Assembly (NCBI GenBank): GCA_023426125.1
Contig: JAFABI010000032.1
Coordinates: 124,001-188,000, forward strand
DNA: 64,000 nt
Direction of reading: 5' to 3'
Origin: Bacillota bacterium
GTDB taxonomy: Bacteria > Bacillota > Clostridia > Acetivibrionales > DTU013
The notes under the pieces were generated by a model, which saw only the letters and a program-made list of their open reading frames with translations, did not search any database and had not been told where the DNA came from. The translations under genes and the position numbers were made by a program. Numbering within the stretch: the stretch's first letter is position 1; each line of letters begins with the position of its first letter. Below, in pieces: positions 16,963-25,773 of the stretch.

Positions 16963-17610
16963 TTACTCCAACCCTGCTGCTTTCTTCATAAGAATTACAG
17001 CTTCCTCCCGGTGTTCCTTGCTGTCCACGCTCAATGCAACTACCGTAAGCCCGCTTTTTTGGAGCAGTGAAATTGTCTCGTTCTGATTTCCAGCCACGGC
17101 AAAAACCAGGTCAGGTTCCAGTTCCAGAATACTTACAATATCCGGATTGGACGCTTGCCCCACCTTCGGCAGTCCTTCTGCGCCTTCAGGCTCTTTTCCT
17201 CCGTCTTCCGGTTCAACCGAACAGATGGAGGCCCCTCCTGCAGCATTAAGCATTTCCAGAAGCTCCACAGATAAAACTGCAATTTTTTCAGGTTTTTTGG
17301 AAATTTTCAGTTCATTTCCCAGCATATCCTTCAGCGTGATGGGAAACCCTTTCTTCTCCGCCGTAATGGCTTCTCCGGCTTCCGATCCGCCTCCGGTTTC
17401 CAACGGAGTATCCCCGGAGCTGGTGTTGGCAGTTGTCTCACCCGCCGTCTGGGCGCTTTCCGCCGGAATTGTACTTTCTTCACCGGAGGATACGCCGTCG
17501 GCCGAAGAATAAGTCTGCTCCTCGCTCTCCGATACGGATTCAATCCTACAACCTGCCAGCATAAAAACCATCAATATCGTTAAAATTATGTAAATAGATC
17601 TCTTTCCCAT
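16963..17610 (-). CDS. Half-length BtuF-like lipoprotein (N-lobe only)
   Basis: This 215-residue protein has a clear lipoprotein signal (VFMLAGC), a low-complexity Ser/Thr/Glu linker of about 65 residues, and then the N-terminal lobe of a BtuF-type binding protein (DMLGNELKISKKPEKIAVLS, DIVSILELEPDLVFA). The reading frame stops at KKAAGLE, where the family normally enters the interdomain helix and second lobe. The next gene starts 27 bp later. It may be a remnant of an older receptor replaced by the following gene, or a lipid-anchored lobe that still has a role. A second in-frame stop lies six bases further on, so a simple readthrough is unlikely. Confidence 0.75.
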   Translation of the reverse strand: MGKRSIYIILTILMVFMLAGCRIESVSESEEQTYSSADGVSSGEESTIPAESAQTAGETTANTSSGDTPLETGGGSEAGEAITAEKKGFPITLKDMLGNELKISKKPEKIAVLSVELLEMLNAAGGASICSVEPEDGGKEPEGAEGLPKVGQASNPDIVSILELEPDLVFAVAGNQNETISLLQKSGLTVVALSVDSKEHREEAVILMKKAAGLE

Positions 17611-17642
17611 CGGGTCACTCCCTTTCCCGTAAGGTACGCAAT

Positions 17643-18170
17643 TTAAAATTCAATGCCTTCTCTTGCAGGGATTCCGGCTTCAAGAGGGTGCTTCACCGCG
17701 TTGATTTCCGAAGTGTAATCCGCAAGCTGAACCAGCTCGAAGGGAGCATTTCTTCCGGTCATGACCAACTCAAGATTTAAAGGTTTGTTCCTTATCAGGG
17801 ATATGACGCTTTCAATGGGGATAAAGCCACAGGTGATGGACGCCATGATCTCATCCAGAATCAGCATGTCTCTTTTTCCATCCATCGCCTCCTTGAAAGC
17901 GTAATCAAACAGTTCCTTTATTTCGTCCGTCGTACCCCTCAGTTCCTCCCGCGTCATGTCCCAGGAGAATTTTCCGGTCTCCTTCTGCCTGCAGAGCTCA
18001 AAATCAGGCTTAAGCCTGTCCAGAGCAAACATCTCTCCTGTTTTCCTACCCTTGAGGAACTGGACCATCAGCACCTTCATTCCCCTACCGCAGGCCCTTA
18101 CTCCCAGCCCTATGGCAGCTGTCGTTTTTCCTTTTCCGTCTCCCGTATAGATATGTACCAATCCACTCAT
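17643..18170 (-). CDS. cobA: Cob(I)yrinic acid a,c-diamide adenosyltransferase (CobA/BtuR type)
   Basis: This 175-residue enzyme transfers the adenosyl group of ATP to cob(I)alamin-type corrinoids. Its N-terminal P-loop GDGKGKTTAAIGLG is the hallmark of the CobA/CobO/BtuR family; VQFLKG and LILDEIMASI are further family segments, and the length is normal. It overlaps the preceding reductase gene by four bp (ATGA), which indicates translational coupling. It could adenosylate both newly made and imported corrinoids. Confidence 0.93.
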   Translation of the reverse strand: MSGLVHIYTGDGKGKTTAAIGLGVRACGRGMKVLMVQFLKGRKTGEMFALDRLKPDFELCRQKETGKFSWDMTREELRGTTDEIKELFDYAFKEAMDGKRDMLILDEIMASITCGFIPIESVISLIRNKPLNLELVMTGRNAPFELVQLADYTSEINAVKHPLEAGIPAREGIEF

Positions 18171-18943
18171 ACAATCATCTTCCTTATACTTTGTACAAAC
18201 TCCAGGACCTCTGCAACTTCCGCCGCTTTCTCCCCATATTGCGGCACGGCTCTTTCCAGCATGATCAAGGGTACTCCCGACTTTTTTGCCGCAGCGATCT
18301 TATCAAGGTTTGCCTCTGCATTTCCGTTGTCCTTCGCCACCATCGCCGCGGCATTGCAATGTTTGAGCATCTGCACATACAGTGCTTCGGAAAAAGGACC
18401 CTTTAATGCGATAATGTGTCCGGCATTCAGTCCCAGCCTCTCACACCTTGCAATGGAGGAGCTTTCCGGAAACACCCATGCATAGAACCTGCTCCTGAAG
18501 TCCGGAACAGCTGAAAATGCGTCAAGGCCGGCAGTTCCGGTAGTCAGGAGAATGTTCCCCCGGATTGCCTCCAGCTTTTGCACCGCTTCACTGATATCCT
18601 TCACATAGATTGCTTCACCCTCGGCACAGGAATTATCCGCGCTTTCAAACCGAAGGTACGGTATCCTTTTGCTTTTGCATGCAAGCAAGGCATTTTGGGA
18701 TATGTCTTTTGCGGAGGGCGATGAGGCGTCGACAAGACATACGGCTCCGGTATCGTCAATGGACTTCAATATCCTCTCCAGCGTCAGTCTGCCCTTGATG
18801 ACCTCCACTCCGCCATATTGCTTTAGCCAATTGCTGCCCAGCCTTGACGTAACAGCAACGGCAAGTTCCATATTATATTTGGATATCTCGTCCACAATCA
18901 GCCTGGCTTCGTCAATCCCGGCGATAACAAGTACCATTGACAC
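18167..18943 (-). CDS. cbiJ: Precorrin-6A/cobalt-precorrin-6A reductase
   Basis: This protein of about 258 residues matches CbiJ/CobK, the NADPH-dependent reductase of the corrin ring pathway. Family stretches are LVIAGIDEARLIVDE at the start, GRLTLE, LLTTGTAGLDAF in the middle and HIIALKGPFSEALN-like sequence (IIALKGPFSEAL) in the C-terminal half, followed by AMVAKDNG. A GTG at 18943 has GGAGG five bases upstream; an ATG six bases later is an alternative. It is the first gene after the cobalamin riboswitch. None of the other corrin ring methyltransferases is in the window, so the full pathway must be elsewhere if present. Confidence 0.88.
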   Translation of the reverse strand: MSMVLVIAGIDEARLIVDEISKYNMELAVAVTSRLGSNWLKQYGGVEVIKGRLTLERILKSIDDTGAVCLVDASSPSAKDISQNALLACKSKRIPYLRFESADNSCAEGEAIYVKDISEAVQKLEAIRGNILLTTGTAGLDAFSAVPDFRSRFYAWVFPESSSIARCERLGLNAGHIIALKGPFSEALYVQMLKHCNAAAMVAKDNGNAEANLDKIAAAKKSGVPLIMLERAVPQYGEKAAEVAEVLEFVQSIRKMIV

Positions 18944-19053
18944 TATATCCTCCCCATTTTCAGTTTTTTCCGCATGCAAACAACACAGGGAAAAGGTCGG
19001 CCCTGTTTAAGGCCATATCGATTCAGCAAAATATCTTAATATGGCGGAACGCC

Positions 19054-19096
19054 TAAAAAAAAATACCTCTTAACATAAAGCTAAGAGGTATTTTTA
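19054..19096 (-). terminator. Intrinsic terminator between the riboswitch and cbiJ (expression platform)
   Basis: On the minus strand AATACCTCTTA and TAAGAGGTATT form a stem around a short loop and are followed by a run of nine T residues. It lies about 70 bp downstream of the riboswitch and about 110 bp upstream of cbiJ. This is the position of an expression platform that would stop transcription when corrinoid is bound. Confidence 0.85.
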
Positions 19097-19162
19097 TAAA
19101 TGAAATTTACAATAAATTTCAATGAAATCACCTCTCTATCGCTCGTAGAGTTTAAATGGTGC

Positions 19163-19338
19163 ATAAAAACAGGCAGGTCTTCTGGCTCAAGCGTCATCAC
19201 TCCTCCTGCCTTCCCGGTTTCCCAGTGACATTCCCGGAGGAGCTCCTCTTTTACAGCGGCGGGACCGCGTGGGATTTCAACCCACTTCCCTTTTCGCCGG
19301 TCGAATCCTTCCTTTTTGGATTTGACCGACACCCGTTT
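19163..19338 (-). promoter_or_regulatory. Cobalamin riboswitch controlling the corrinoid/chelatase operon
   Basis: Read on the minus strand, the sequence contains the B12 box GAGCCAGAAGACCTGCC (around 19188-19172). Upstream of it are the conserved elements GAAAAGGGAAG, GTTGAAATCCCACG and CCGCCGCTGTAA. The outer strands AAAACGGG and CCTGTTTT can pair as P1, which gives the limits used here. Such aptamers bind adenosyl- or aquo/methylcobalamin and turn genes off when B12 is plentiful. It is followed by a terminator and cbiJ. Confidence 0.93.
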
Positions 19339-19659
19339 TTCTATTTGGTTTTCAAGCTTACTATAACCCAAAATAAAACTTTTGTCACGTAAAATTTTAT
19401 TCTTTTTGTAACAATTTTTATGTATTCCTTTTCCGGGCTGCATTGCACCATCCGCTGATTACACCCCCTTATCCATGCACATTCCAGATTCATGATCATA
19501 TTTGATGCCTGCAGGCTTCAGTGCCAATGCAGGAGTGGTTTATTGGCCGTAAGGCATTCAGTGTAGGGGCAGCCCAATCTTAAGAAAATCTTAAGAAATT
19601 GAAACCTTTTTCATTAAGAACTTTACTGTAGACTGAAAGAAAATATTCGGAGTGGATTT

Positions 19660-20685
19660 ATGAAAAAGGTTTTTGTGGTGTTTTTGTTAATTTTTCTTGC
19701 GGCTGTATGGATTTATAAAGGAGTCCTGACCGGCACGCCGGCAGAAGGAGGTAAAAGCTTTCATACCGAAGAAACCAGCGTCCTGCCGGCTGATTTATCC
19801 TCCTCCGGCCTTGTATCCAAAAATTCATCCTCCCCGGAAGAGACGGCGAAAAAGCTGTCCCCCCAGGACGGATATCCGGCTTTAAAGGCCTATAGCGCAA
19901 TTTTGTTCGATCTAAACAAAGGCCGCATACTGCATGAAAAGAATGCAAAGGAAAAATGCTATCCCGCCAGCACTACCAAAATACTCACCGCGTTGATCGC
20001 AATTGAAAACTGCAGCCTGAAGGATAGTGTCACAGTGGGAGACGAAGCCAATTTTCCGGCTCCCGGCTCAAGCATGTCCGGTATCCGATACGGCGAAAAA
20101 CTGACGATGGAACAGTTGTTGAACTGCCTTTTGATCCCTTCGGGAAATGATGCCGCATATACCATCGCTGCTTATACAGCCGGAAAAATGTCTAAAAACG
20201 GCAAGCTGAGCGACCGGGAAGCAGTAGAGTTTTTTTGTAAAGCCATGAACAAACGCGCCAGGGAGCTTGGAGCAAAAGACAGCAGCTTTGTAAACCCCGA
20301 CGGCTTTCACGATCCTGAGCATTACACCACAGCCTACGACTTATGCCTTATTGCCCGGGAAACTGTCAAACATAAGGAATTCGGGGATATCGTCCGCAAA
20401 ACGGTATATAAGCTGCCGGATGTCAGGACAAAGGACAAAACCGGGAAACAGCGCTCAGAACCGCGAGTCCTTGTGAATACCAATAAACTGCTGATAAAAA
20501 ATGATCCGGATTATTTCAAATTTGCAACGGGACTTAAGACGGGACATACTGAAGAAGCAGGCTATTGCCTGGTTTCTACAGCAGAAACCGGCAACAGGGA
20601 TATTCTGGCTGTGGTAATGGGCAGCACGGAAGAGCAAGTATGGAGCGATTCCGTAAAACTCCTCCAATTGGGCTTGAAAAAATAA
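19660..20685 (+). CDS. D-alanyl-D-alanine carboxypeptidase (DacF/PBP5 family)
   Basis: This 341-residue serine peptidase trims the terminal D-alanine of peptidoglycan stem peptides outside the membrane. The three active-site motifs are present: S104TTK, S161GN and K293TG. A hydrophobic N-terminal segment (residues 3-19) acts as signal or anchor and is followed by a Ser/Pro-rich linker. The protein ends soon after the transpeptidase domain and lacks the C-terminal beta domain and amphipathic anchor of full PBP5. It stands alone, 320 bp upstream of a VanRS-like pair on the same strand after the repeat region. Confidence 0.92.
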   Translation: MKKVFVVFLLIFLAAVWIYKGVLTGTPAEGGKSFHTEETSVLPADLSSSGLVSKNSSSPEETAKKLSPQDGYPALKAYSAILFDLNKGRILHEKNAKEKCYPASTTKILTALIAIENCSLKDSVTVGDEANFPAPGSSMSGIRYGEKLTMEQLLNCLLIPSGNDAAYTIAAYTAGKMSKNGKLSDREAVEFFCKAMNKRARELGAKDSSFVNPDGFHDPEHYTTAYDLCLIARETVKHKEFGDIVRKTVYKLPDVRTKDKTGKQRSEPRVLVNTNKLLIKNDPDYFKFATGLKTGHTEEAGYCLVSTAETGNRDILAVVMGSTEEQVWSDSVKLLQLGLKK

Positions 20686-20723
20686 AGCCGGCAATACCAG
20701 ATAGCAGCACTCATGCATATGGC

Positions 20724-20929
20724 GTAGGGGCGCGCATCGCGCGTCCGCAAATGCCATCTACGTCAAACAGCTGCCGGATAGCCAGTGGCCTCCCTACAAA
20801 CGAGTTTTCGCACTTGGTGGTGTGCTGGCACGCTTGTCATTGCGAGCCTGCGACGAAGCAATCTCAGCTTCTGACCAGGATTACATCATTGAGATTGCCG
20901 CGCTTCACTACGTTGCACTCGCAATGACA
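20724..20929. repeat. Dispersed repeats B and A downstream of the carboxypeptidase
   Basis: The 420-bp gap to the response regulator holds a copy of repeat B (20724-20751, GTAGGGGCGCGCATCGCGCG) and a full copy of repeat A (20836-20929). Repeat A has arms GTCATTGCGAG and CTCGCAATGAC and inner arms GCAATCTCA and TGAGATTGC, so it folds as a long imperfect palindrome. No coding sequence is supported here. Confidence 0.75.
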
Positions 20930-21037
20930 GACGAGTTGGTGCATACTACTATGTTAGCTTATGCAATCTTATTGCTGTGTAATACTGTAAATATATGGCG
21001 TACGATTCTTAAATACACCCTCTGTGAACTACTTTTA

Positions 21038-21067
21038 TTGTAGCTATAAGCGGCAATATGGTATACT
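21038..21067 (+). promoter_or_regulatory. Likely sigma-A promoter of the two-component operon
   Basis: TTGTAG and TATACT are separated by 18 bases, and the ATG of the response regulator follows 38 bp after the -10 element. The match is good for -10 and moderate for -35. There are no other strong candidates in this gap. Confidence 0.5.
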
Positions 21068-21105
21068 CTTACTGAAGCAAAAACAAGGAAGGGCGCTTAA
21101 AAACG

Positions 21106-21816
21106 ATGGAGCAAACAAAAATCCTGCTGGTGGACGACGAAAAGGAAATCGTGGACCTGGCGGAAATCTACCTGAAAAACGAAGGCTTTGCCGTCTCAAA
21201 AGCTTATAATGCCTATGACGGGATCAAGCTGCTCAAGGAAGGGACCTGCCATCTTGTCGTGCTTGACATTATGATGCCCGGTATGGATGGTCTTGAAGCC
21301 TTGAGGGAAATAAGGAAAAATATGAACATTCCGGTGATCATGCTCAGTGCCAAATCGGAAGACATGGATAAAATCATGGGACTGGCAACCGGCGCCGACG
21401 ATTATATGACAAAACCGTTCAATCCTCTGGAAATGGTAGCGAGGGTGAAATCCCAGCTTCGAAGATACATGTATCTCAATAACCGGCCGGCGCCATCGGA
21501 AAATCAGGATGGCATCAGGATAGGAGCACTTGAGATCAGGATTCCCGAGCATCTGGTAACGGTTTGCGGCCAGGCTGTAAACCTGACTCCTACCGAATAC
21601 GATATTTTGCTGCTCCTGGCTTCCAACACAGGCCGGGTATTCAGTGCGGAGGAAATCTTCGAAAGGGTCTGGAAGGAAAATTACTTTGAATCCAATAACA
21701 CCGTCATGGTCCATATCCGGAAAATCCGGGAAAAGATCGAGGATTGCCCGGGAAAGCCCCGGTATATCAAGACGGTATGGGGGGTGGGATACAAAATTGA
21801 AAGGCAGAATGCTTAA
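21106..21816 (+). CDS. VanR-like OmpR-family response regulator
   Basis: This 236-residue regulator has a receiver domain with the acidic pair DD at residues 10-11, the phosphoacceptor Asp54 (VVLDIMMPG) and the conserved lysine in MTKPFNP. The C-terminal winged-helix DNA-binding domain includes LTPTEYDILLLLA and VWGVGYKI. It overlaps the sensor kinase gene by eight bp. VanR-like pairs in Clostridia often respond to cell-envelope stress, and a D,D-carboxypeptidase lies upstream; a functional link is inference only. Confidence 0.92.
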   Translation: MEQTKILLVDDEKEIVDLAEIYLKNEGFAVSKAYNAYDGIKLLKEGTCHLVVLDIMMPGMDGLEALREIRKNMNIPVIMLSAKSEDMDKIMGLATGADDYMTKPFNPLEMVARVKSQLRRYMYLNNRPAPSENQDGIRIGALEIRIPEHLVTVCGQAVNLTPTEYDILLLLASNTGRVFSAEEIFERVWKENYFESNNTVMVHIRKIREKIEDCPGKPRYIKTVWGVGYKIERQNA

Positions 21817-22885
21817 AAGTCTGCGGACGAAAATAGTTTTAACCGTAGCCGCTTGCGGGGTCCTCTCTCTTATATCCCTGATGATTCTTAACGGTCTTGC
21901 CCAGGCGCTGCATACAAAACCCTTTTTTCATGAAATCCTGTCCATCCTTTCCGACAGCCTAGGTATAGAAGCTACCATGTTCCTCACCGGCGTCCTGCTC
22001 TTTATCACCCTTTTGTATCTGCTGACCCGCAGGCACATCCAATATCTGCAGAATATCGTTAAAACAATTCATGGGATGGAGAGCGGAAATCTGGATTTAC
22101 GGGCGGATATACAATCGGAGGATGAGCTTGGCGACCTGGCCGCCGCAGTTAACAAAATGGCGGAGAAGCTGAAAATTTCCCTCATCGAGGAACGGAATGC
22201 GGAAGCTGCCAAAAAAGATCTGATAACCAGCATATCCCATGACCTGCGGACGCCCCTCACCTCGGTCATAGGCTTTCTGGGCCTGCTGGTGAACAGGGGT
22301 GTCCATACGGAGGAGGAATTGGAAAAGTATGCTTCCATCGCACATAAAAAGGCTTTAAAGCTCCAGGAATTAATTGATGAATTGTTTGAGTACACACGGG
22401 TCAGTTACAGCAACCTGAAGGCCAATAGGACAAGAATTAACATTACGGAGCTGGTGGAACAGCTTTTGGAGGAATTTTACCCGCAGCTGGAGGCCAACCG
22501 CCTGCAGGCACGGTTGTCCGCCTTGCAGGAAAAGCTTTATATCCATGCGGACGGGGACCTGATTGCCAGAATGTTTGAGAACCTTCTTGCCAATGCCGTA
22601 AGGTATGGCTGGAAAGGCGGATTTATTGACGTAAAGGTTCATTCGGAGGGAGCCATTGCCCTTGTGGATATAACAAACTATGGAGATATCATTCCGGCAA
22701 AGGACCTGGATAAAATATTTGAGAAGTTTTACAGGGCAGACCCGTCACGGTCGAGGGAAACCGGAGGTACAGGGCTGGGCCTGGCCATTGCCAGCAGTAT
22801 TGTCCAGATGCACGGCGGCGGCATTACCGCAGCCAGCGGAGAGGAAGGCACCCGCTTCAGGGTCTCCCTTCCCGTTGCCAGGTAG
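21809..22885 (+). CDS. VanS-like sensor histidine kinase
   Basis: This 358-residue kinase has two membrane segments (about residues 8-30 and 55-73) with a short extracellular loop, then a HAMP domain, a HisKA domain with the phosphorylated His144 in SISHDLRTPLTS, and an HATPase domain with N, G1 (FEKFYRADPSR) and G2 (GGTGLGLAIA) boxes. The ATG at 21809 overlaps the regulator stop. An open frame reaches further upstream but lies inside the regulator gene. The small sensor loop suggests intramembrane sensing or a partner, perhaps the next gene product. Confidence 0.9.
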   Translation: MLKSLRTKIVLTVAACGVLSLISLMILNGLAQALHTKPFFHEILSILSDSLGIEATMFLTGVLLFITLLYLLTRRHIQYLQNIVKTIHGMESGNLDLRADIQSEDELGDLAAAVNKMAEKLKISLIEERNAEAAKKDLITSISHDLRTPLTSVIGFLGLLVNRGVHTEEELEKYASIAHKKALKLQELIDELFEYTRVSYSNLKANRTRINITELVEQLLEEFYPQLEANRLQARLSALQEKLYIHADGDLIARMFENLLANAVRYGWKGGFIDVKVHSEGAIALVDITNYGDIIPAKDLDKIFEKFYRADPSRSRETGGTGLGLAIASSIVQMHGGGITAASGEEGTRFRVSLPVAR

Positions 22886-22897
22886 GAGGCTGAAAGT

Positions 22898-23569
22898 ATG
22901 AGAGTCAGATTGTTTACGGCCATTGCTGTTTTTTATATCCTGGCAGGGATTGTGCTGATCCCGGTTTATTCCGATTTCGACCGGTTCCTGCCCCTTGATT
23001 TCCGTCAAAGGACAATCATAGCCAGGAACAGCGCCGGCAGCGAGCCGATAATAGACAAAGTCTCCGGCATTAGCCTTGTCAGGGTATATCTTGATGGCTA
23101 CGTTCAGATGCTGAGGGACTACTTTTCTTTTTTTAACAACAGGAAAATAGTCAAATTGCTTATTACATTGCTGGCAATTGTCTCAGGCGCCTTTATCATC
23201 AGTTCAAGACTAAACCGGCAATACAGGGACTTATACCGGAGGGCCGAAGACTTAAAGTCGGGGGATTTCACCGTCAAGCTGGTAAAGAGCGGTTATTTCC
23301 CTGAAATGGGAATCCGGCTGAGAGAGCTGGCCATAACCCTGGAAAAAGAAAAGCGAACCGGTGAAGATGCCTTGAGCGCGAAAAACGCCGCAGTTATGGA
23401 TGCTGTTAACCAGCTTCAAAAGACGATGGCAAACATGAAGGGAAACATCAATGTACTGATTGATTCAGCCATATTGACCGATGGATCCCAGGAAAGCGTC
23501 ATCCTTGGAAGCCTGTCGGAAAGCCTAAAGGAAATGGAAAGAGCGATCGAACCGTTGAAAAAGCCGTAA
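22898..23569 (+). CDS. Two-helix membrane protein cotranscribed with the sensor kinase
   Basis: This 223-residue protein begins 12 bp after the kinase. It has a hydrophobic segment at residues 5-25, an extracellular part of about 65 residues, and a second segment at about 87-105 (LLITLLAIVSGAFII). The cytoplasmic part resembles a HAMP-like linker (YRRAEDLKSGDFTVKL) followed by a long helical region, but there is no kinase, cyclase or methyl-accepting core. It may be an accessory sensor for the two-component pair. I do not recognise a named family. Confidence 0.75.
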   Translation: MRVRLFTAIAVFYILAGIVLIPVYSDFDRFLPLDFRQRTIIARNSAGSEPIIDKVSGISLVRVYLDGYVQMLRDYFSFFNNRKIVKLLITLLAIVSGAFIISSRLNRQYRDLYRRAEDLKSGDFTVKLVKSGYFPEMGIRLRELAITLEKEKRTGEDALSAKNAAVMDAVNQLQKTMANMKGNINVLIDSAILTDGSQESVILGSLSESLKEMERAIEPLKKP

Positions 23570-23582
23570 GTGTTCATGGTAA

Positions 23583-24668
23583 TCAACGGTCCGCTTCGTC
23601 CGTCAGAGCTGTAATGGTAATACCCAGCGCACTCTTATCCTTGCTCAGGTCAATGGTATAGGGTTCAATTTCCCGGCCGTTTTGCCGGACGATTTTAACC
23701 TTCGGCCTCAGGCAATAGTCCTTGTAATTTTCAACGACAATTCCCACAGCCCCGTTGCTCAGGTCGACACATGCGCCTAACGGATAGGGAGCAACCCTTT
23801 GGGTAAAGCAAAGCGCTATTTTAGGATCAAAATGCGTACCCCCGCTGCCCATAATATATTCAATCGCCTCGGAAGGCGCCATGGCTTTCCTGTATGGTCT
23901 CCGGGACGTAAGCGCGTCATATACGTCGGTAACAGCGATGATTTTGGCAAACAGGGAAATATGCTTTCCTTCGATGGCAGTGGGATAACCAAGGCCGTCA
24001 AACCGTTCATGGTGCTGTAGGACTCCGATATAGGAATGGGCAGGGATATCCGATTTGTCTTTCAAATATTGATAGCCCTTTTTCGAATGGCTTTTTATCA
24101 GTTCAAATTCATCTTTTTCCAATTTGGAGGGCTTATTCAGTATTTCCTTCGGAACAAACACCTTTCCTATGTCGTGGAGCAAAGCGGCCAGGCCCAGATT
24201 GTGCAGAGCGTCTCTGTTGAGCCCGCAGGAAACACCGACAATCAAGGATAATACGGCCACGTTGACCGAATGGAAGAAAGTGTAATCGTCAAATATTTTT
24301 AAGTCAATAATGTTTACCAGAACGCTCTTATGTTCAAGCACCTCATCAATGATATTGTCCAGAAGCCCGGAAATATCGTCGATATTCACCGGGGTCTCTC
24401 CCTTGCCTTTCTCGATTTTTGCATAGGTATCCTTGATTGCTTTGACTGTCCTGTATCTCAGCTCATCACTGATGATCCCCGTGATTTCGATACCTTCCGA
24501 TAATTCATCATCAATATAAATACCGTTAAAGCCAAGCTCCTTTATTTTGTCAATAAACGACTCCTGAATGATTACACCGCTGTTCAGCAACAACTCATCG
24601 TTTTTTCCTACCAGACTTTTTCCCGTTTTCATTCCCGCCTTGATGCTGTTAATGGGAACAAACCTCAT
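23583..24668 (-). CDS. HD-GYP domain protein (probable c-di-GMP phosphodiesterase)
   Basis: This 361-residue cytoplasmic protein has an N-terminal region of about 110 residues without a recognised domain, then an HD-GYP domain with the HD pair in LLHDIGK and the signature HHERFDGLGYP. HD-GYP proteins hydrolyse cyclic di-GMP to pGpG or GMP. The C-terminal 80 residues (VVENYKDYCLRPKVKIV) resemble the small beta domain that follows HD-GYP in many Clostridia. The gene converges on the preceding operon with only 13 bp between stops. Confidence 0.9.
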   Translation of the reverse strand: MRFVPINSIKAGMKTGKSLVGKNDELLLNSGVIIQESFIDKIKELGFNGIYIDDELSEGIEITGIISDELRYRTVKAIKDTYAKIEKGKGETPVNIDDISGLLDNIIDEVLEHKSVLVNIIDLKIFDDYTFFHSVNVAVLSLIVGVSCGLNRDALHNLGLAALLHDIGKVFVPKEILNKPSKLEKDEFELIKSHSKKGYQYLKDKSDIPAHSYIGVLQHHERFDGLGYPTAIEGKHISLFAKIIAVTDVYDALTSRRPYRKAMAPSEAIEYIMGSGGTHFDPKIALCFTQRVAPYPLGACVDLSNGAVGIVVENYKDYCLRPKVKIVRQNGREIEPYTIDLSKDKSALGITITALTDEADR

Positions 24669-25115
24669 AACTCTAATCCCCTATGTCCTCGTCGCATTTA
24701 AATACATTTTACATAGAAATGCATTCTTTAACAACCTATATTATTTAAAAACCAGCATTGTGGAAGTTTGGTTTATATGCCCGCCATCTCCTTCTCCTTC
24801 CATCTTCCGGCATATACGACAGATACTTATCTATGCTGATTCTATTTCGACAATATATGCAAAAAATCCTCTTAAATTTTGCTAATCCTAAGGAAATTAT
24901 TGTTGTTTTATTTCCGGTTGTTTTCCATGAGGATTGCTAAAACTTTTATGGCAAAAGTGTCTGCAGAGGCGTGCATTGCACATTCGCGGCAAATAGATAT
25001 GGCCCGCCGGCCGGGTGCATAAGACTGAGAAACCTCCGTTCAGGCGTATCCACACCTTCCCGGAGGCTTAAGAAGCTTATAAGCTTTTGATCGGCACGTT
25101 GCGTTTTTTAATGTG
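24669..25115. other. Intergenic stretch with a diverged repeat B
   Basis: There is no supported gene in this AT-rich stretch. It contains a degenerate copy of repeat B at 24959-24990 (GGCGTGCATTGCAC core) and nothing else that I could recognise. Confidence 0.5.
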
Positions 25116-25517
25116 TTACTGGGCCAGCAGCCAGCTCATGGCCTCGTCCGGATCACTAAATGTGCCGACCGTTACTCCGCCATTCGTGACAACGTTTGCC
25201 TGTTTTTGCATGTTCAACTGCCCGGCAAGCTTTTCCGGCTGCACCATAGCCCAGAATTTCCAGCCGGCTTTGGCCGTTTTGGGAAACCAAACATTGTTTG
25301 CCCAGTCCTGATCCTGCAAAGTTAAGGCATTATTGCGCCTGTCATCCGAGATCCACTTGATTGCCCTATTCTGTATTAATGTTTCTGTCCCTTTGTTTAA
25401 AAGGTCCTGCAGATGCACCCCGTATATGTATTTTTTGATCTGGTGGTGGACAATCCTTGTATCGGTATGGTACCATAAAGTGGCAAAGTCATTATCGAGG
25501 ATGGTCAATTTAGCCAC
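25116..25517 (-). CDS. STAS/SpoIIAA-like single-domain protein
   Basis: This protein of about 133 residues begins at a GTG (25517) eight bases after AAAGGAG. The pattern of an early strand (AKLTILDNDFATLWYH), a central helix-strand unit and the end TFSDPDEAMSWLL resembles small STAS/SEC14-like or SpoIIAA-like proteins, where the last helix is typical. It has no signal peptide or membrane segment. Its role is unknown; family members may bind lipids or regulatory partners. Confidence 0.6.
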   Translation of the reverse strand: MAKLTILDNDFATLWYHTDTRIVHHQIKKYIYGVHLQDLLNKGTETLIQNRAIKWISDDRRNNALTLQDQDWANNVWFPKTAKAGWKFWAMVQPEKLAGQLNMQKQANVVTNGGVTVGTFSDPDEAMSWLLAQ

Positions 25518-25773
25518 TGTAATCACTCCTTTTCTGATCTAGATAGTAAACAACTTTACAAAAACTTTGTCGAATGCTGTTTTATAAAGTCGTTTTATAT
25601 CATTTTAGCACACTTTATGTAAAATTTCTGCGGAAAATTGTAAATATTTTATTAATTTTGTCGATTCGTGTCAAATCGCCCGCTGGACAATCTGTTTTTT
25701 AAGACACCCCGCCCTTTTACTGTCTGAACTCCTGAGGAACGCTTATGTCAAATAGCCTTTTGCAGAAGTGCCC

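Noticed and set aside
21644..21808. Upstream extension of the sensor kinase frame
   Set aside because: It lies inside the response regulator gene, and the kinase sequence starts typically at ATG 21809.
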